Shown: positions 16,572 through 25,647, numbered from the stretch's first letter. The stretch: 64,000 bases of DNA from UBA6197 sp047638075 (GCF_047638075.1 NZ_JBLJBV010000014.1:37746-101745), one strand, 5' to 3'. Numbers and translations are program-made. The notes: generated by a model from the letters alone, not told the origin.

Positions 16572-17564
16572 TCAGGCAAGCTCAGGGGCGACGGGCACGA
16601 CGATCCGGCCACGCACTTGCCCTTTGAGGAATTTCGGGGCGGTTGCGATCACGTCTTTCAGGGCCACCTCGACCACCATTGATTCCAGCTTATCCATATC
16701 AAGATCACGCGCCAGCCGTTGCCATGCTTTGATCCGTTGGGGACGTGGGCACATCACGCTATCTACCCCGGCCAGCGTTACACCGCGCAGAATGAACGGC
16801 GCGACCGAGCTGGGCAGATCCATCCCACCTGCCAGGCCGCATGCCGCAACCGTGCCGCGATATTTCATCATCGAAATCAGGTTCGCCAACACCGTGCCGC
16901 CCACCACATCAATCGCACCTGCCCAGCGTTCCTTGTTCAAAGCGCGCGGCTTACCCGTCAACTCTTCGCGCGCCACAATCGATGAAGCGCCGAGCGCCAT
17001 TAGATAAGCCGCCTCGCTTTCGCGGCCTGTGACGGCGGCCACTGAATAGCCCTCGGCAGCCAGCAGCGCGACGGCCACGCTACCCACACCCCCCGAGGCC
17101 CCGGTCACCGCGACTTCGCCGCTGTCAGGCGTCACGCCATTAGCCTCAAGCGCCATCACACAAAGCATCGCCGTGTAGCCGGCTGTGCCAATGGCCATCG
17201 CCTGACGCATTGAAACCCCCTCGGGCAGCGGCACCAGCCACTCGCCACGCAGATGCGCGCGCGTGGCCAGCCCACCCCAATATTTCTCGCCCACGCTCCA
17301 GCCATTCAGCACAACCCGGTCGCCGGGCGCGTAATCGGGGTGCTGGCTGTGGCGCACGACCCCGGCCAAATCAATCCCCGGCACCATCGGAAAACTGCGC
17401 ACAACCGGTGCCGCGCCGGTCAGCGCCAGCGCATCTTTGTAATTCAGCGTGGAATAGGCAATATCCACCGCCACTTCACCCTCTGCCAGGGGCGGCAGAT
17501 CTATGTCACGCAACGCGGCGGTTTGGGTCTCGTCGGACTTTTCGATGATAATGGCTTGGGTCAT
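16572..17564 (-). CDS. acuI: Acrylyl-CoA reductase (NADPH), AcuI/YhdH type
   Basis: A 330-residue quinone-oxidoreductase-like MDR protein without the zinc cysteines. The YSTLNYKDALALTG and NADPH-binding VTGASGGVGSVAVALLA segments, and length, match the YhdH/AcuI group. In marine Rhodobacteraceae AcuI detoxifies acryloyl-CoA from DMSP and 3-hydroxypropionate metabolism. ATG 17564 has GGAG eight bases upstream; an in-frame ATG five codons earlier (17579) is possible. No DMSP lyase or other acu gene lies next to it in this window, so the metabolic link is from the family, not the context. Confidence 0.88.
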   Translation of the reverse strand: MTQAIIIEKSDETQTAALRDIDLPPLAEGEVAVDIAYSTLNYKDALALTGAAPVVRSFPMVPGIDLAGVVRHSQHPDYAPGDRVVLNGWSVGEKYWGGLATRAHLRGEWLVPLPEGVSMRQAMAIGTAGYTAMLCVMALEANGVTPDSGEVAVTGASGGVGSVAVALLAAEGYSVAAVTGRESEAAYLMALGASSIVAREELTGKPRALNKERWAGAIDVVGGTVLANLISMMKYRGTVAACGLAGGMDLPSSVAPFILRGVTLAGVDSVMCPRPQRIKAWQRLARDLDMDKLESMVVEVALKDVIATAPKFLKGQVRGRIVVPVAPELA

Positions 17565-17817
17565 GGAGAGCTCCGTCATTTCGATATGAGGCGCAGGAAA
17601 CTGGCAGAGAACTGCCGCAACGGCGCGGGGTTGCATCCAAGTCTAGCGCGCAGGACGGCGCCTTGCCAATCAGTCCAGAACGATGCGGCGCGGAGATAGG
17701 CTTAATGGGGCGCTGATTAGCCGTAAGATAGCACTTTACGGAACTCATACCCGGTTTCGGCGTTTGATGTGTAAGGCCGCTTGACTGGCAGCCACCACAA
17801 AGAACGGAGTTTTTGGT

Positions 17818-18315
17818 ATGATCCGCAGATTTCTTACCCCCGCCCTAACCTGCGCCCTTCTGGGAACCGCCTCGCTTGCCATGGCGGACACGATGATCAA
17901 GGATGTCGACGTATCCCTTGATATGAGCGCAATTCAGAACCCGAAAGCCGCCGAACACCTGACCACGGTTGCCGGTGACCTGAAAGAGGCGATCGTTGCA
18001 CGCCTGACCGACAAAATTGCCCCCGAAGGTAGTGATGGCGCCAAAATCTCGGTTGATATTGACGAGGTTGAACTGGCCTCCACGCTAGATGCGGTTCACG
18101 GCCTGGCGGAATCGAAACTGGTCGGCAAGGTAGCGATTACCTCGGAAACCGATAACAGCGCGTTTGATGCGTTTGACCTGGCCGTCAGCTTTGATCAGGC
18201 GGTGATTTACCTGCCCGAAGGCACCGACCCGACTTTGCTGACCATCGACAGCCCGCTCTATTACCACTCGATGGTAGAGGCCTTTGCCCAGGCGGTTGCC
18301 GATAAGATTGACTAA
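17818..18315 (+). CDS. Periplasmic protein of unknown function
   Basis: A 165-residue protein with a clear signal peptide (MIRRFLTPALTCALLG..SLAMA, cleavage near residue 23). The mature part is acidic and predicted alpha/beta, with a repeated strand pattern (DVDVSLDMS, KISVDIDEVELAS, KVAITSETDNSAFDAFDLAV) and a C-terminal helix. No cysteines and no catalytic motif were seen. I do not recognise the family. It is monocistronic: divergent from acuI and followed by a GC-rich hairpin at 18329-18350. Confidence 0.7.
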   Translation: MIRRFLTPALTCALLGTASLAMADTMIKDVDVSLDMSAIQNPKAAEHLTTVAGDLKEAIVARLTDKIAPEGSDGAKISVDIDEVELASTLDAVHGLAESKLVGKVAITSETDNSAFDAFDLAVSFDQAVIYLPEGTDPTLLTIDSPLYYHSMVEAFAQAVADKID

Positions 18316-18328
18316 ACCATTGAACCAA

Positions 18329-18350
18329 CCCCGGCGGGCAACTGCCGGGG
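18329..18350 (+). terminator. GC-rich hairpin after the periplasmic protein gene
   Basis: CCCCGGC / GCCGGGG arms with an eight-base loop begin 14 bases after the stop. There is no T-run, so it is at best a weak or Rho-assisted terminator between convergent genes. Confidence 0.4.
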
Positions 18351-18383
18351 CCACCCGCCAACGCGGCTTGAACCAACACAGCC

Positions 18384-18662
18384 CTAAGGCTTTGCAGGGT
18401 CCTGTGGCAAACCGGCCAGGATGCGTCGCACTTCGGCGGCCATTAGCCGGTGTTCCTGTGCGACAGCGGCCTCGACCGCAAAAGCCGGATCGGGGACCGC
18501 GCCGGGGTCTTCTTGCGCATCCGCGACGCCGGTGGTGTCTGGCATGAAACGGTCAAGCCACGCTTGCCCCCCCAAACCCGGCGCGAGTTCTGCCAAAAGC
18601 CGTACCAGCAAACGACGCTGGGCAAACAGCCTGCCCTCTAGAATTTCCACTGAAACAGTCAT
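18384..18662 (-). CDS. Small acidic protein of unknown function
   Basis: A 92-residue protein starting MTVSVEILEGRLFAQRR. It looks fully helical and soluble, with Ala/Leu-rich heptad-like stretches and a Pro/Asp-rich middle. ATG 18662 is chosen because GTGAGG lies about 9 bases upstream; another in-frame start lies four codons earlier. Similar short proteins occur in Rhodobacteraceae, but I cannot assign a function. It is divergent from the sensor kinase. Confidence 0.55.
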   Translation of the reverse strand: MTVSVEILEGRLFAQRRLLVRLLAELAPGLGGQAWLDRFMPDTTGVADAQEDPGAVPDPAFAVEAAVAQEHRLMAAEVRRILAGLPQDPAKP

Positions 18663-18899
18663 GTATTGCCTCACTTTCCGGGATCAACACAAAATGTTGC
18701 ATCGGGTTTTGTGCCCAATCCACAGTCTGACATATCCCCGCCCAAACTGAACAAGAACTGTTGCGGAACACTGATTTATTGTGCAGCTTACAGGGACAAA
18801 GGTCCGTATCTTGCGGCGTTAGACCCTTTTATGACATCGCCCAGATCGTTTGCTGGCAGTGGTTTTCTTGGTTACGACGATGGGTGGAGTGCCTCCGGT

Positions 18900-20444
18900 A
18901 TGGCCAAAACAGTCTTTCGCGCAAGCAAGGTGATCCGCGTCAGCGGGTTGGTTCTGATCTTGTTCGTGGCGGCGCTGGTTTATCTGTTGGCCTATGGACA
19001 GTTCACGTCGGTACGCAACGCCGCGCAGGTGCAGGCCCATCGCACCGCACATGTGGTTGCCACGCAGTATTCGTGGGTCTTGCAAGCCAGCGCACAGGCA
19101 TTGCGGCGAATGGAGGACGCATTGCGCGGGGCGCCTATCGCCTCAGGTGCAACGGTGCGTGACATCGGTGAGGCGGTGCGCGACCTGCCCCCAGACTATC
19201 AATACTCGGTCTATGATGCACAAGGCACGTTGGCCTTCAGCAGCCTTGAGAACCCTTCGATAATTGACATCAGCGACCGCAGCTATTTTCGCAAGATCAG
19301 AAATGGGATGGAGTTGACGATTTCTCCCGTGGTCACTGAACGGCTTTCCGGTGAGCAAGTCATAATTCTGGCCCGACGACTTTCAAAGGACGGTGTTTTT
19401 CATGGCGCCGCAACCATTGCCATCCCGGCGCAATCCCTTGCGGAAATGTCAGCTGCGATGGGGGTCGATAAGGGATCAACTTTGGCGCTGATTGCGACCG
19501 ATGGGATGATGATCGCCCGCGCGCCGCCAATCGCGCCGCGTGACTTGTCACAATCCGAGCTGTTCCTTCACCTGAAATCCACGTCGAACGGCTGGTACCA
19601 GGCAAGATCGCCCGTTGATGGAACCAAACGCATGGTTGGCTATTGGGCACTGGACGACTGGCCGCTGATTGCGATCGTGGGGCTGAACGAGGCCACGGTT
19701 TTCAGCAATTTCTGGAAACAGCTACGCGCAGAATCGCTGATTTTTCTACCTATCGCGTTAAGTGCCGGGTTTCTATCAATCTGGCTTTTGAGGGTGTTGA
19801 AAACAGATGAGGTCCGGCAGGCCGAACTTATTCGCGCTAATGAAAAAAGCGACCATCTGCTACGCGAGATTCACCACCGCGTCAAAAACAACCTGCAAAC
19901 GGTCATTTCATTAATCCGGCTTGAGGATATCCCGCCGGCCAACAAAACCGCGCTGATGGGCCGGATAAATGCCATGACGGACGTGCATCAGCAGATGTAT
20001 GGGTCGGACCAGTTTGACAAGGTAAATGTGCAGCCCTATCTGACGCGGCTGATTGAAACGATCAGCCATTCCTATGGGAACAAGGCACAGGTAATGCTAA
20101 AGATTGCGGCTGTTGATCTGGACGGCGACCGGGCGATGCAGCTTGGGTTACTGACCAATGAAATCGTCTCGAACGCGTATAAACACGCCTTCACCGGGCG
20201 CGATGGGGGGCATTTGGCGGTATCTTTTGGCGCCATAGCCGATGGAATGTTGCGTTTGACCATTACAGATGACGGGCCGGGTTATGATAGTGAAACCACG
20301 CCAATGAATATGGGCACCAAACTGATATCTGCTTTTACAGAGCAACTTGGTGGTACAGTATCCGCCGACACTCACGGCCATGTCGCGATCACTGTCGACT
20401 TTCCGATCACATCTGAAATCGAGACAGAGGCCGCCGCACCCTAA
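18900..20444 (+). CDS. Membrane sensor histidine kinase, HisKA_2 type
   Basis: A 514-residue kinase. One membrane segment (about residues 15-37), a periplasmic sensor of some 240 residues (Cache-like, with a YDAQGTLAFSS..DISDRSYF pattern), a second membrane segment (about 280-300), then a HisKA_2 dimerisation domain with the phospho-acceptor in LLREIHHRVKNNLQ at about residue 325, and an HATPase domain (LLTNEIVSNAYKHAF, DDGPGYD). HisKA_2 kinases commonly drive PhyR-type general stress or other single-domain regulators. ATG 18900 is chosen because GGTGGAG precedes it and the membrane segment follows soon after; an ATG at 18831 is possible. No response regulator is adjacent, so its partner is elsewhere. 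Confidence 0.88.
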   Translation: MAKTVFRASKVIRVSGLVLILFVAALVYLLAYGQFTSVRNAAQVQAHRTAHVVATQYSWVLQASAQALRRMEDALRGAPIASGATVRDIGEAVRDLPPDYQYSVYDAQGTLAFSSLENPSIIDISDRSYFRKIRNGMELTISPVVTERLSGEQVIILARRLSKDGVFHGAATIAIPAQSLAEMSAAMGVDKGSTLALIATDGMMIARAPPIAPRDLSQSELFLHLKSTSNGWYQARSPVDGTKRMVGYWALDDWPLIAIVGLNEATVFSNFWKQLRAESLIFLPIALSAGFLSIWLLRVLKTDEVRQAELIRANEKSDHLLREIHHRVKNNLQTVISLIRLEDIPPANKTALMGRINAMTDVHQQMYGSDQFDKVNVQPYLTRLIETISHSYGNKAQVMLKIAAVDLDGDRAMQLGLLTNEIVSNAYKHAFTGRDGGHLAVSFGAIADGMLRLTITDDGPGYDSETTPMNMGTKLISAFTEQLGGTVSADTHGHVAITVDFPITSEIETEAAAP

Positions 20445-20459
20445 GAAGGGGCGGCGGCC
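20429..20459. terminator. Long GC-rich hairpin overlapping the kinase stop codon
   Basis: GGCCGCCGC-A-CCC pairs with GGG-GCGGCGGCC, giving a 12-base-pair stem with one bulged A and a six-base loop that contains the TAA stop of the kinase. It lies between convergent genes and could serve both directions. No T-run. Confidence 0.5.
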
Positions 20460-20467
20460 CATGGGGT

Positions 20468-20713
20468 TTAGCAAGCCGCGATGAATTCACGTCCTCTGGC
20501 GTCGCGGTAAACACATTTGCCCGCGGTGTTGGACTGACGAACCAGTTCACCCGCGACAAGCCCTGCCGCACCGCCCAGCGCCGCACCAGCAAGGCGATCA
20601 TCATCATCGGCAACGGCAGCACCGATGGCCGCACCCGCCAAGGCATTCTGCCCCGGTGTTTCGCAGGCTGCCAGCGCAGCCACAAATGGAAAAAGCAGTA
20701 GAAAGCGTGTCAT
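20468..20713 (-). CDS. Small glycine-zipper lipoprotein
   Basis: An 81-residue predicted outer-membrane lipoprotein: signal peptide with lipobox ending AALAAC (Cys17), then an Ala/Gly-rich stretch with GxxxG-like spacing (ALAGAAIGAAVADDDD, LAGAALGGAAGLVAG) and a short C-terminal tail with two cysteines (GKCVYRD..FIAAC). Glycine-zipper segments insert in or span the membrane. ATG 20713 follows AAGGAG. The next gene upstream on the same strand is a PRC-barrel protein, 84 bases away. Confidence 0.75.
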   Translation of the reverse strand: MTRFLLLFPFVAALAACETPGQNALAGAAIGAAVADDDDRLAGAALGGAAGLVAGELVRQSNTAGKCVYRDARGREFIAAC

Positions 20714-20796
20714 CGGATTTCTCCTTTTGCAGATTTACGGACTCAACACCCCGCAGCGAAACAGAGCCGCCCGCTGCAGGGTCTGGCCAAAAGGGG

Positions 20797-21645
20797 TTAG
20801 CCTTCAAACTTTGGCAGGCCCTTTAGCTGTTCTTTTGTCATTGGCACATACACGCGCAGATCAGAGCCGTCTTCCTCCATCAAAATATCAATCTGATCGA
20901 GCGGGAGCGCCACAGGTTTGGCACCAATCCCCAGAAAACCACCAACGTCGATAACCGCGTGGTCCATCCCGCCTTCGGTATTGACGACCAGTGTCGAAAC
21001 CTCTCCGATATGGGCATCTGTGCTGTCATAAACCTCAGCCCCGGTCAGCTTGTCGACCGTCAGCATTTCGGGTGCGGCCACAACATAGCCATCACGCACG
21101 GTTACTTCGTGTGCTGGCGCTGTGGCACCAACTGCGGGTGCGGCCTCCCCAGGTGCGGCAGGGTCTATGATAGCGGCCGCCGGATCAGGCGGGGCGACAC
21201 TGGTTGCAGCGCTATCCCAATGATATTCAGGGGCGTCTTCCAAGTTTGCACGCGCCGCGGTCATCACCAGAAAATAATCATCCGGGTCATCGGGCGTTGC
21301 GCTATCCGTCACAAAGCGCAGCGCACCCATATCGACCGCCACCTGACGTTCACCGATCCCCAGGAAGCCGCCGATATCTACCAAGACAGCCGCAACCTGA
21401 CCGTCACGGGTTAAAATGACATCATTGATTTCACCGATGTCTTCCCAACCATCCTGCATACCGTTTGCCTCGGTATCTTCATAGGCCGCCTCCGAGGCAT
21501 AGACGCGGGTTCCAATGAAGCTAGAGGCATGCAGCTCCATCGGGTCGGCCATATCGCGGAATATCGTCACACCATCGGCGGTTTGAGCACTCGCCGAAGT
21601 GGCAAACGCCCCGATCAGGGCAGTCGTGATCAGTAGATTTTTCAT
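20797..21645 (-). CDS. Exported protein with two PRC-barrel domains
   Basis: A 282-residue protein with a signal peptide (MKNLLITTALIGAFATSASA). Two PRC-barrel-like repeats share the blocks SSFIGTRVYAS / KLTGAEVYDS, IGEINDVILTRDG / IGEVSTLVVNTEG and VLVDIGGFLGIGERQVAV / AVIDVGGFLGIGAKPVAL (about residues 38-125 and 190-270), separated by an Ala/Pro-rich linker. Exported tandem PRC-barrel proteins are common in alphaproteobacteria and tied to envelope stress, but have no defined activity. It is divergent from dps. Confidence 0.85.
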   Translation of the reverse strand: MKNLLITTALIGAFATSASAQTADGVTIFRDMADPMELHASSFIGTRVYASEAAYEDTEANGMQDGWEDIGEINDVILTRDGQVAAVLVDIGGFLGIGERQVAVDMGALRFVTDSATPDDPDDYFLVMTAARANLEDAPEYHWDSAATSVAPPDPAAAIIDPAAPGEAAPAVGATAPAHEVTVRDGYVVAAPEMLTVDKLTGAEVYDSTDAHIGEVSTLVVNTEGGMDHAVIDVGGFLGIGAKPVALPLDQIDILMEEDGSDLRVYVPMTKEQLKGLPKFEG

Positions 21646-21842
21646 CGTGTTTCTCCTACTTCAGGGGCGCCGCAAGTCTTGGCGCACTGACAGACCAACG
21701 CGCCATCAGCCTTGCGGTTCCGGCCGAAACCGGGCGCAATTCACATGGGAACCAACCCCCCGGTGGGCGCGTTGAGGATGCAAGGCCATCCCGGCCGGAC
21801 GTAATTCAATGCGCCACAAACGACGCAGGAAAGGGTCAAGAG

Positions 21843-22346
21843 ATGAACACGACGACCAAAGCCATGAACGTCATTCCCGAAGCCAACGACGTAAAGACGG
21901 GTGTCAAAAACATTTCAGAGATTACCAAGGGCCTGTCGGTTGCTCTGGCAGATACCTATCGGCTGGTATTCAAAACTCACGCCTATCATTGGAATGTCGA
22001 AGGGCCGATGTTCTTTTCAATCCATCACCTGACCGAAGAACAGTATCAAGACATGTTCGAGGCCGCCGATGTTATTGCTGAACGTATTCGCGCGTTGGGG
22101 CAATTGACCCCGATGCGGCTTGACGACATCATCGCCGCGTCATGCGTCAAGGATCCAACCGACGCACCCTCGGCGCAGCATATGGTTGATGATCTGGCGC
22201 AGGATCACGCCGCAGTTGCCAAGCGCCTGCACGGGCTGATCAAGACAGCCGATGAGGGCAACGACCCGGTTACCGCCGATCTGATCACCGCACGATCAAG
22301 TTTTCACGAAACCGCCGCGTGGATGCTGCGCGCAACGGCGAAATAA
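21843..22346 (+). CDS. dps: Dps-family DNA-protecting ferritin-like protein
   Basis: A 167-residue Dps protein. The intersubunit ferroxidase residues are in place: His49 in HAYHWNVEG, His61, and Asp76 and Glu80 in FEAADVIAERI. Dodecamers of this family bind iron, remove peroxide and shield DNA. The N-terminus before the fold (about 25 residues, two lysines) is short. ATG 21843 follows AAAGG / AAGAG. The gene is single and followed by a strong terminator at 22441; divergent from the PRC-barrel gene, which would fit common stress control but this is inference. Confidence 0.93.
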   Translation: MNTTTKAMNVIPEANDVKTGVKNISEITKGLSVALADTYRLVFKTHAYHWNVEGPMFFSIHHLTEEQYQDMFEAADVIAERIRALGQLTPMRLDDIIAASCVKDPTDAPSAQHMVDDLAQDHAAVAKRLHGLIKTADEGNDPVTADLITARSSFHETAAWMLRATAK

Positions 22347-22440
22347 GGCTGGGTCAGCGATCCTTGGAGCCATAGCCAGCTTCATGCGGTTCAAAGGAAG
22401 GTTTCAGCGGTAAAGTCTCTCACCTTCATGCCGAAATCGA

Positions 22441-22474
22441 GGGCGCACCCGACAGGTGTTGGGTGCGCCCTTTT
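22441..22474 (+). terminator. Rho-independent terminator downstream of dps
   Basis: A perfect 10-base-pair stem GGGCGCACCC / GGGTGCGCCC with a ten-base loop, followed by TTTT. It lies 95 bases after the dps stop, and 18 bases past the end of the convergent nosX. Confidence 0.85.
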
Positions 22475-22491
22475 GTGTTAGGGTCAGGCTT

Positions 22492-23418
22492 TCAGGAAAC
22501 TTCCAGCCGCACCTCGGGATAGATACTCATCGCCTGGGCGATGGCGGTATCGTCCATCAAACAAAACGCGGTCGAAAGCGCGTCAGCCAGTGCCGCACGT
22601 TCCGCCGAGACAGAAACCAGTGTCCGCAAAGTAGCAGGCTGGCCGTTTTTTGGATTCAGAATATGGCCCACATTGCCCGCAACATCCAAAACCGTACCAA
22701 GCGGTGCAGAGGTTGCCAAAGCCCGGTCACGCAATTGAACGCGATGCACGATTTGCCCTTCTGGGGTGGCAATGCCAGCCTCCCAATTGCCGCCATCCGG
22801 GCGCTGACCCAAAGCCGCTATCTCGCCCATATCCACCAGCACATCGGTAAAGCCTTTCGCGCGTAAAAGGCCCGCCACACGGTCGGTAATATAGCCCTGT
22901 GCGATACCATTCAGCGTCATCGCCATGCCGGGGCGCGCAAAGCGGATCGCGTCCGAGGAAATCCGCACATCATCCCAACCGATCAGTGCGCGTGCTTGCG
23001 TCAGTTCGGCAAGCTCTGGCGACTGTCCCAGCCCTTCGGCCCATAGCTGCCACAACGGCTGCACCGTCGGATCAAACGCGCCATTCGTCGCCTGATGCAC
23101 GGCCCCTGCCAGGGTCAGCAATTCCAGCATCTCAGCAGAAGGGTCCGCCAGTTGCCCGGTACGGTTCAGTTTCGATAGCTCAGAACCGGCACGATGCAGG
23201 CTGAAGATATTCTCAAGCCGCTTCAGCTCTGTCTCTATCGCCGCAAAAACCGGCGCGGCAGCAGCAGGGGTTTGACCTACCAGCCGCAAACTAGCACCCG
23301 CGCCTAGTGCGGTGCCGTGCCATTCTGCCACCGGCACCGCAGCGTGGGCGGCATAGGGCAAGCAAAGCGCAGCGGCGCTGATCGTTAAAAACCGGCGACG
23401 GTTGAGCATCGGGATCAT
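22492..23418 (-). CDS. nosX: NosX, FAD:protein FMN transferase of the nos system
   Basis: A 308-residue ApbE-family protein with a Tat-type signal (NRRRFLTIS, then a hydrophobic stretch to AHA). It attaches FMN to a Thr of the periplasmic domain of NosR. The ApbE blocks are visible: FSLHRAGSELSKLN, GAFDPTVQPLW, TLNGIAQGYITDRV, LVDMGEIAALG and the metal-binding region near the C-terminus. ATG 23418 has GGAGG upstream and overlaps the nosL stop in ATGA. It is the last gene of nosRZDFYLX. Confidence 0.92.
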   Translation of the reverse strand: MIPMLNRRRFLTISAAALCLPYAAHAAVPVAEWHGTALGAGASLRLVGQTPAAAAPVFAAIETELKRLENIFSLHRAGSELSKLNRTGQLADPSAEMLELLTLAGAVHQATNGAFDPTVQPLWQLWAEGLGQSPELAELTQARALIGWDDVRISSDAIRFARPGMAMTLNGIAQGYITDRVAGLLRAKGFTDVLVDMGEIAALGQRPDGGNWEAGIATPEGQIVHRVQLRDRALATSAPLGTVLDVAGNVGHILNPKNGQPATLRTLVSVSAERAALADALSTAFCLMDDTAIAQAMSIYPEVRLEVS

Positions 23419-23924
23419 TTCGGGTCCTCCAATTCTGCATCCAGATCAACGGGGCCAAGCGCCGCGTCATCAGGTATTTCATTCAGGCTCATCGGGGTGC
23501 CGCCATAGCGTGCGATAAATTCCTGTGCGGCCTGTCGATCTGCAAAAGGCACGATTTCAGGGGCGCCCATACCACCGCGCACCCCCGCATCCACCACAAA
23601 TACCGCAGTTTCGGCTAAGGTCCAGTTATCGTTTCCGGGAAACGCCCAGCTAGGGGCAACGCCCATGTCGGTAACGTAAACTGCGGTAATATCCGCCTCG
23701 CGTTCGGGCCCCTTCAGGTAGGCGACCAAATCACGCACCTGCGGAAAGAACAGCGGTTGCGGTAATCCTTTCAGGTGAATCTGCCCCTTTGGCCCGCCGT
23801 GATCGGCAATGTTCATCTGGCAGAAATAGCCCAATGCATCTTCGGTCATCGTCACCGGTTCAGGCGGCGGCGCCGTATCGGGCTGGCAGGCAGCCACAGC
23901 CGCAAGAAGCGCGATCATTCTCAT
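23415..23924 (-). CDS. nosL: NosL, copper-binding lipoprotein
   Basis: A 169-residue lipoprotein: short signal with lipobox LAAVAAC (Cys13 of the chosen start), then the NosL domain with the copper-binding Cys-x-Met (YFCQMNI) and the FFPQVRDLVAYL region. NosL delivers copper(I) for assembly of the CuZ site in NosZ. ATG 23924 overlaps the nosY stop in ATGA; an ATG two codons later is also possible. Confidence 0.92.
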   Translation of the reverse strand: MRMIALLAAVAACQPDTAPPPEPVTMTEDALGYFCQMNIADHGGPKGQIHLKGLPQPLFFPQVRDLVAYLKGPEREADITAVYVTDMGVAPSWAFPGNDNWTLAETAVFVVDAGVRGGMGAPEIVPFADRQAAQEFIARYGGTPMSLNEIPDDAALGPVDLDAELEDPK

Positions 23925-24745
23925 GGTTCGACCCTTCCAAAAGCAAGCCGCGCCAGCAAAAACGCCACCGGCAACCACAAGATCAGCGACAATGGCGCGG
24001 CCCAGCCCGGCAAGCCACCCGCGACGCCGCCAAGGCCAGACGCCATCGCGATTCCGTCAGAGGCGCCAATGTTCCACAGCCTGAAGGCATCGGCGGGGTT
24101 GGCCGTCATCAGCCACGGAAACACATGCTGGGTGAAAACTCCGCCATTATCCACGACCAAGGCGCCCAAAAGCCCCAAATCGAACAGCACCACCAGCACC
24201 AGCCAGACACCTGCGGCCAACCCTGCCGCCGCCGCCGCACTGCCCGCCAGCGCCGACAGCGCATAGCCGAACGCCAAAAAGACCGCACCCAACAACGCCG
24301 CCGTCGCAATCAGCCGCCCCAGCGAGATCAGGCTTTGCACGCTTGCCCCACCGGAAAGCGCGCTGACCAGCCCCGCCGTGCCAAACCCCAGCGCCATCGC
24401 CAGTAACAACGCCAGCAGATGTGCCGCAAACTTGCCGGCGAGGATCTCGGCTCGGGTCACCGGATAGGTCAGCGTCAACGCAAGCGTGCCGCGTTCGGCT
24501 TCGCCAGCGATAGCGTCAAAGGCGATCATCAGCGCCAGAAGCGGCGCAAGGTATACCGCCAGCGTGGTCATCGAGGCGACCGAGATGGTCAGCATATCGA
24601 CCCCCAGAACCCCCGTCGGCGCGCTGCCCGCGAATGTCAGCGCCAGCGCAAACAGCACCATGATGACCGTGGCCACCAGAACCCAGCGGTTGCGCAGTGC
24701 GATGCGGAATTCGGTTCCGGCAATGGCAAATATCCGAGCGATCAT
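23921..24745 (-). CDS. nosY: NosY, ABC-type membrane protein for NosZ maturation
   Basis: A 274-residue inner-membrane protein with six hydrophobic segments (ABC-2 type). It begins IARIFAIAGTEFRIALRNRW and has the cytoplasmic GEAERGTLALTLTYPVTR loop that contacts NosF. With NosF and NosD it forms the complex that hands sulfur and copper to the CuZ site. The start overlaps the nosF stop (ATGA). Confidence 0.93.
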   Translation of the reverse strand: MIARIFAIAGTEFRIALRNRWVLVATVIMVLFALALTFAGSAPTGVLGVDMLTISVASMTTLAVYLAPLLALMIAFDAIAGEAERGTLALTLTYPVTRAEILAGKFAAHLLALLLAMALGFGTAGLVSALSGGASVQSLISLGRLIATAALLGAVFLAFGYALSALAGSAAAAAGLAAGVWLVLVVLFDLGLLGALVVDNGGVFTQHVFPWLMTANPADAFRLWNIGASDGIAMASGLGGVAGGLPGWAAPLSLILWLPVAFLLARLAFGRVEP

Positions 24746-25647
24746 TGCGACACCTGTGCGGAATAATGGCGGTAAAGGTCTTCCAGGCCGGGGGGGGTAA
24801 TCTCAAAATCCGCGACCGCGTCACCCAATGCGATGATCCGGCGCATCTGATCGATCTTGTCACCCGCAGCCACCGCCAAATCGACAGCGGTGCCATTCAC
24901 CGGCGTGCCACCCAGCGCGGTAACCAGTTGCGCCGACATCCCCGGCGCTGCGGTAACGCGGATGCGCGTCGGCAGGCCCGCGCGCGCCGACAGCTTGGCC
25001 AGCGTATCGTCGGCCAGAAGCCGACCCTGCTTCATGATGGCAATACGGTCGGTGCGGGCCTCGACCTCGGTCAGGGCATGGCTCGCAATCAGCAGGGCTG
25101 TGCCCTGGGCGGCCATTTCATCAATGATCGTGTAAAGCTCGTGGCGCGAGGCCGGGTCCAGCCCGCTAGTGGGCTCGTCCAGCAGTGCGACGCCGGGGCG
25201 GCCCAACAGCACCTGCGCCATGCCCAGACGCTGGCGCATACCCTTGGAATAGGTGCCAAGGCGGCGGTCAGCGGCCTCGGCCAGACCAACGCGTTTGAGC
25301 AGCGGCGCGACACCGGCCAGCGGTTCACCCGCAAGCCGCGCAAATAGCGACAGCTGTTCGCACCCGGTCAGCGCCGGGTGAAACGCCACATTCTCGGGCA
25401 GGTAGGCGGTGGCACGGCGGGCAACCAGACTGCCCGGTGCGGCCCCAGCCACTGTAATACTACCGGTGCCCGGCCGTATCAGCCCCAGAACAAGCTTCAT
25501 CAGCGTCGATTTGCCGGCACCGTTGTGGCCCAACAGCGCCACCCGCTCACCGGGCCGCAGGGCCAACGAGACGTCATCCAGAACAAGGCGCCCCCCCCGA
25601 CGCTTTCCCAAACCGTCAATCCGCAAGATATTATCCAAGGTCTGCAC
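24742..25647 (-). CDS. nosF: NosF, ABC-type ATPase for NosZ maturation
   Basis: A 301-residue cytoplasmic ATPase: Walker A GHNGAGKST, signature YSKGMRQRLGMAQVLL, Walker B VALLDEPTSGLDP. It powers the NosDFY complex. The GTG at 25647 is taken as start; it overlaps the 3' end of nosD by 17 bases, so the two are translationally coupled. The C-terminal 80 residues form an extra domain after the ATPase core, as in other NosF proteins. Confidence 0.93.
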   Translation of the reverse strand: MQTLDNILRIDGLGKRRGGRLVLDDVSLALRPGERVALLGHNGAGKSTLMKLVLGLIRPGTGSITVAGAAPGSLVARRATAYLPENVAFHPALTGCEQLSLFARLAGEPLAGVAPLLKRVGLAEAADRRLGTYSKGMRQRLGMAQVLLGRPGVALLDEPTSGLDPASRHELYTIIDEMAAQGTALLIASHALTEVEARTDRIAIMKQGRLLADDTLAKLSARAGLPTRIRVTAAPGMSAQLVTALGGTPVNGTAVDLAVAAGDKIDQMRRIIALGDAVADFEITPPGLEDLYRHYSAQVSQ

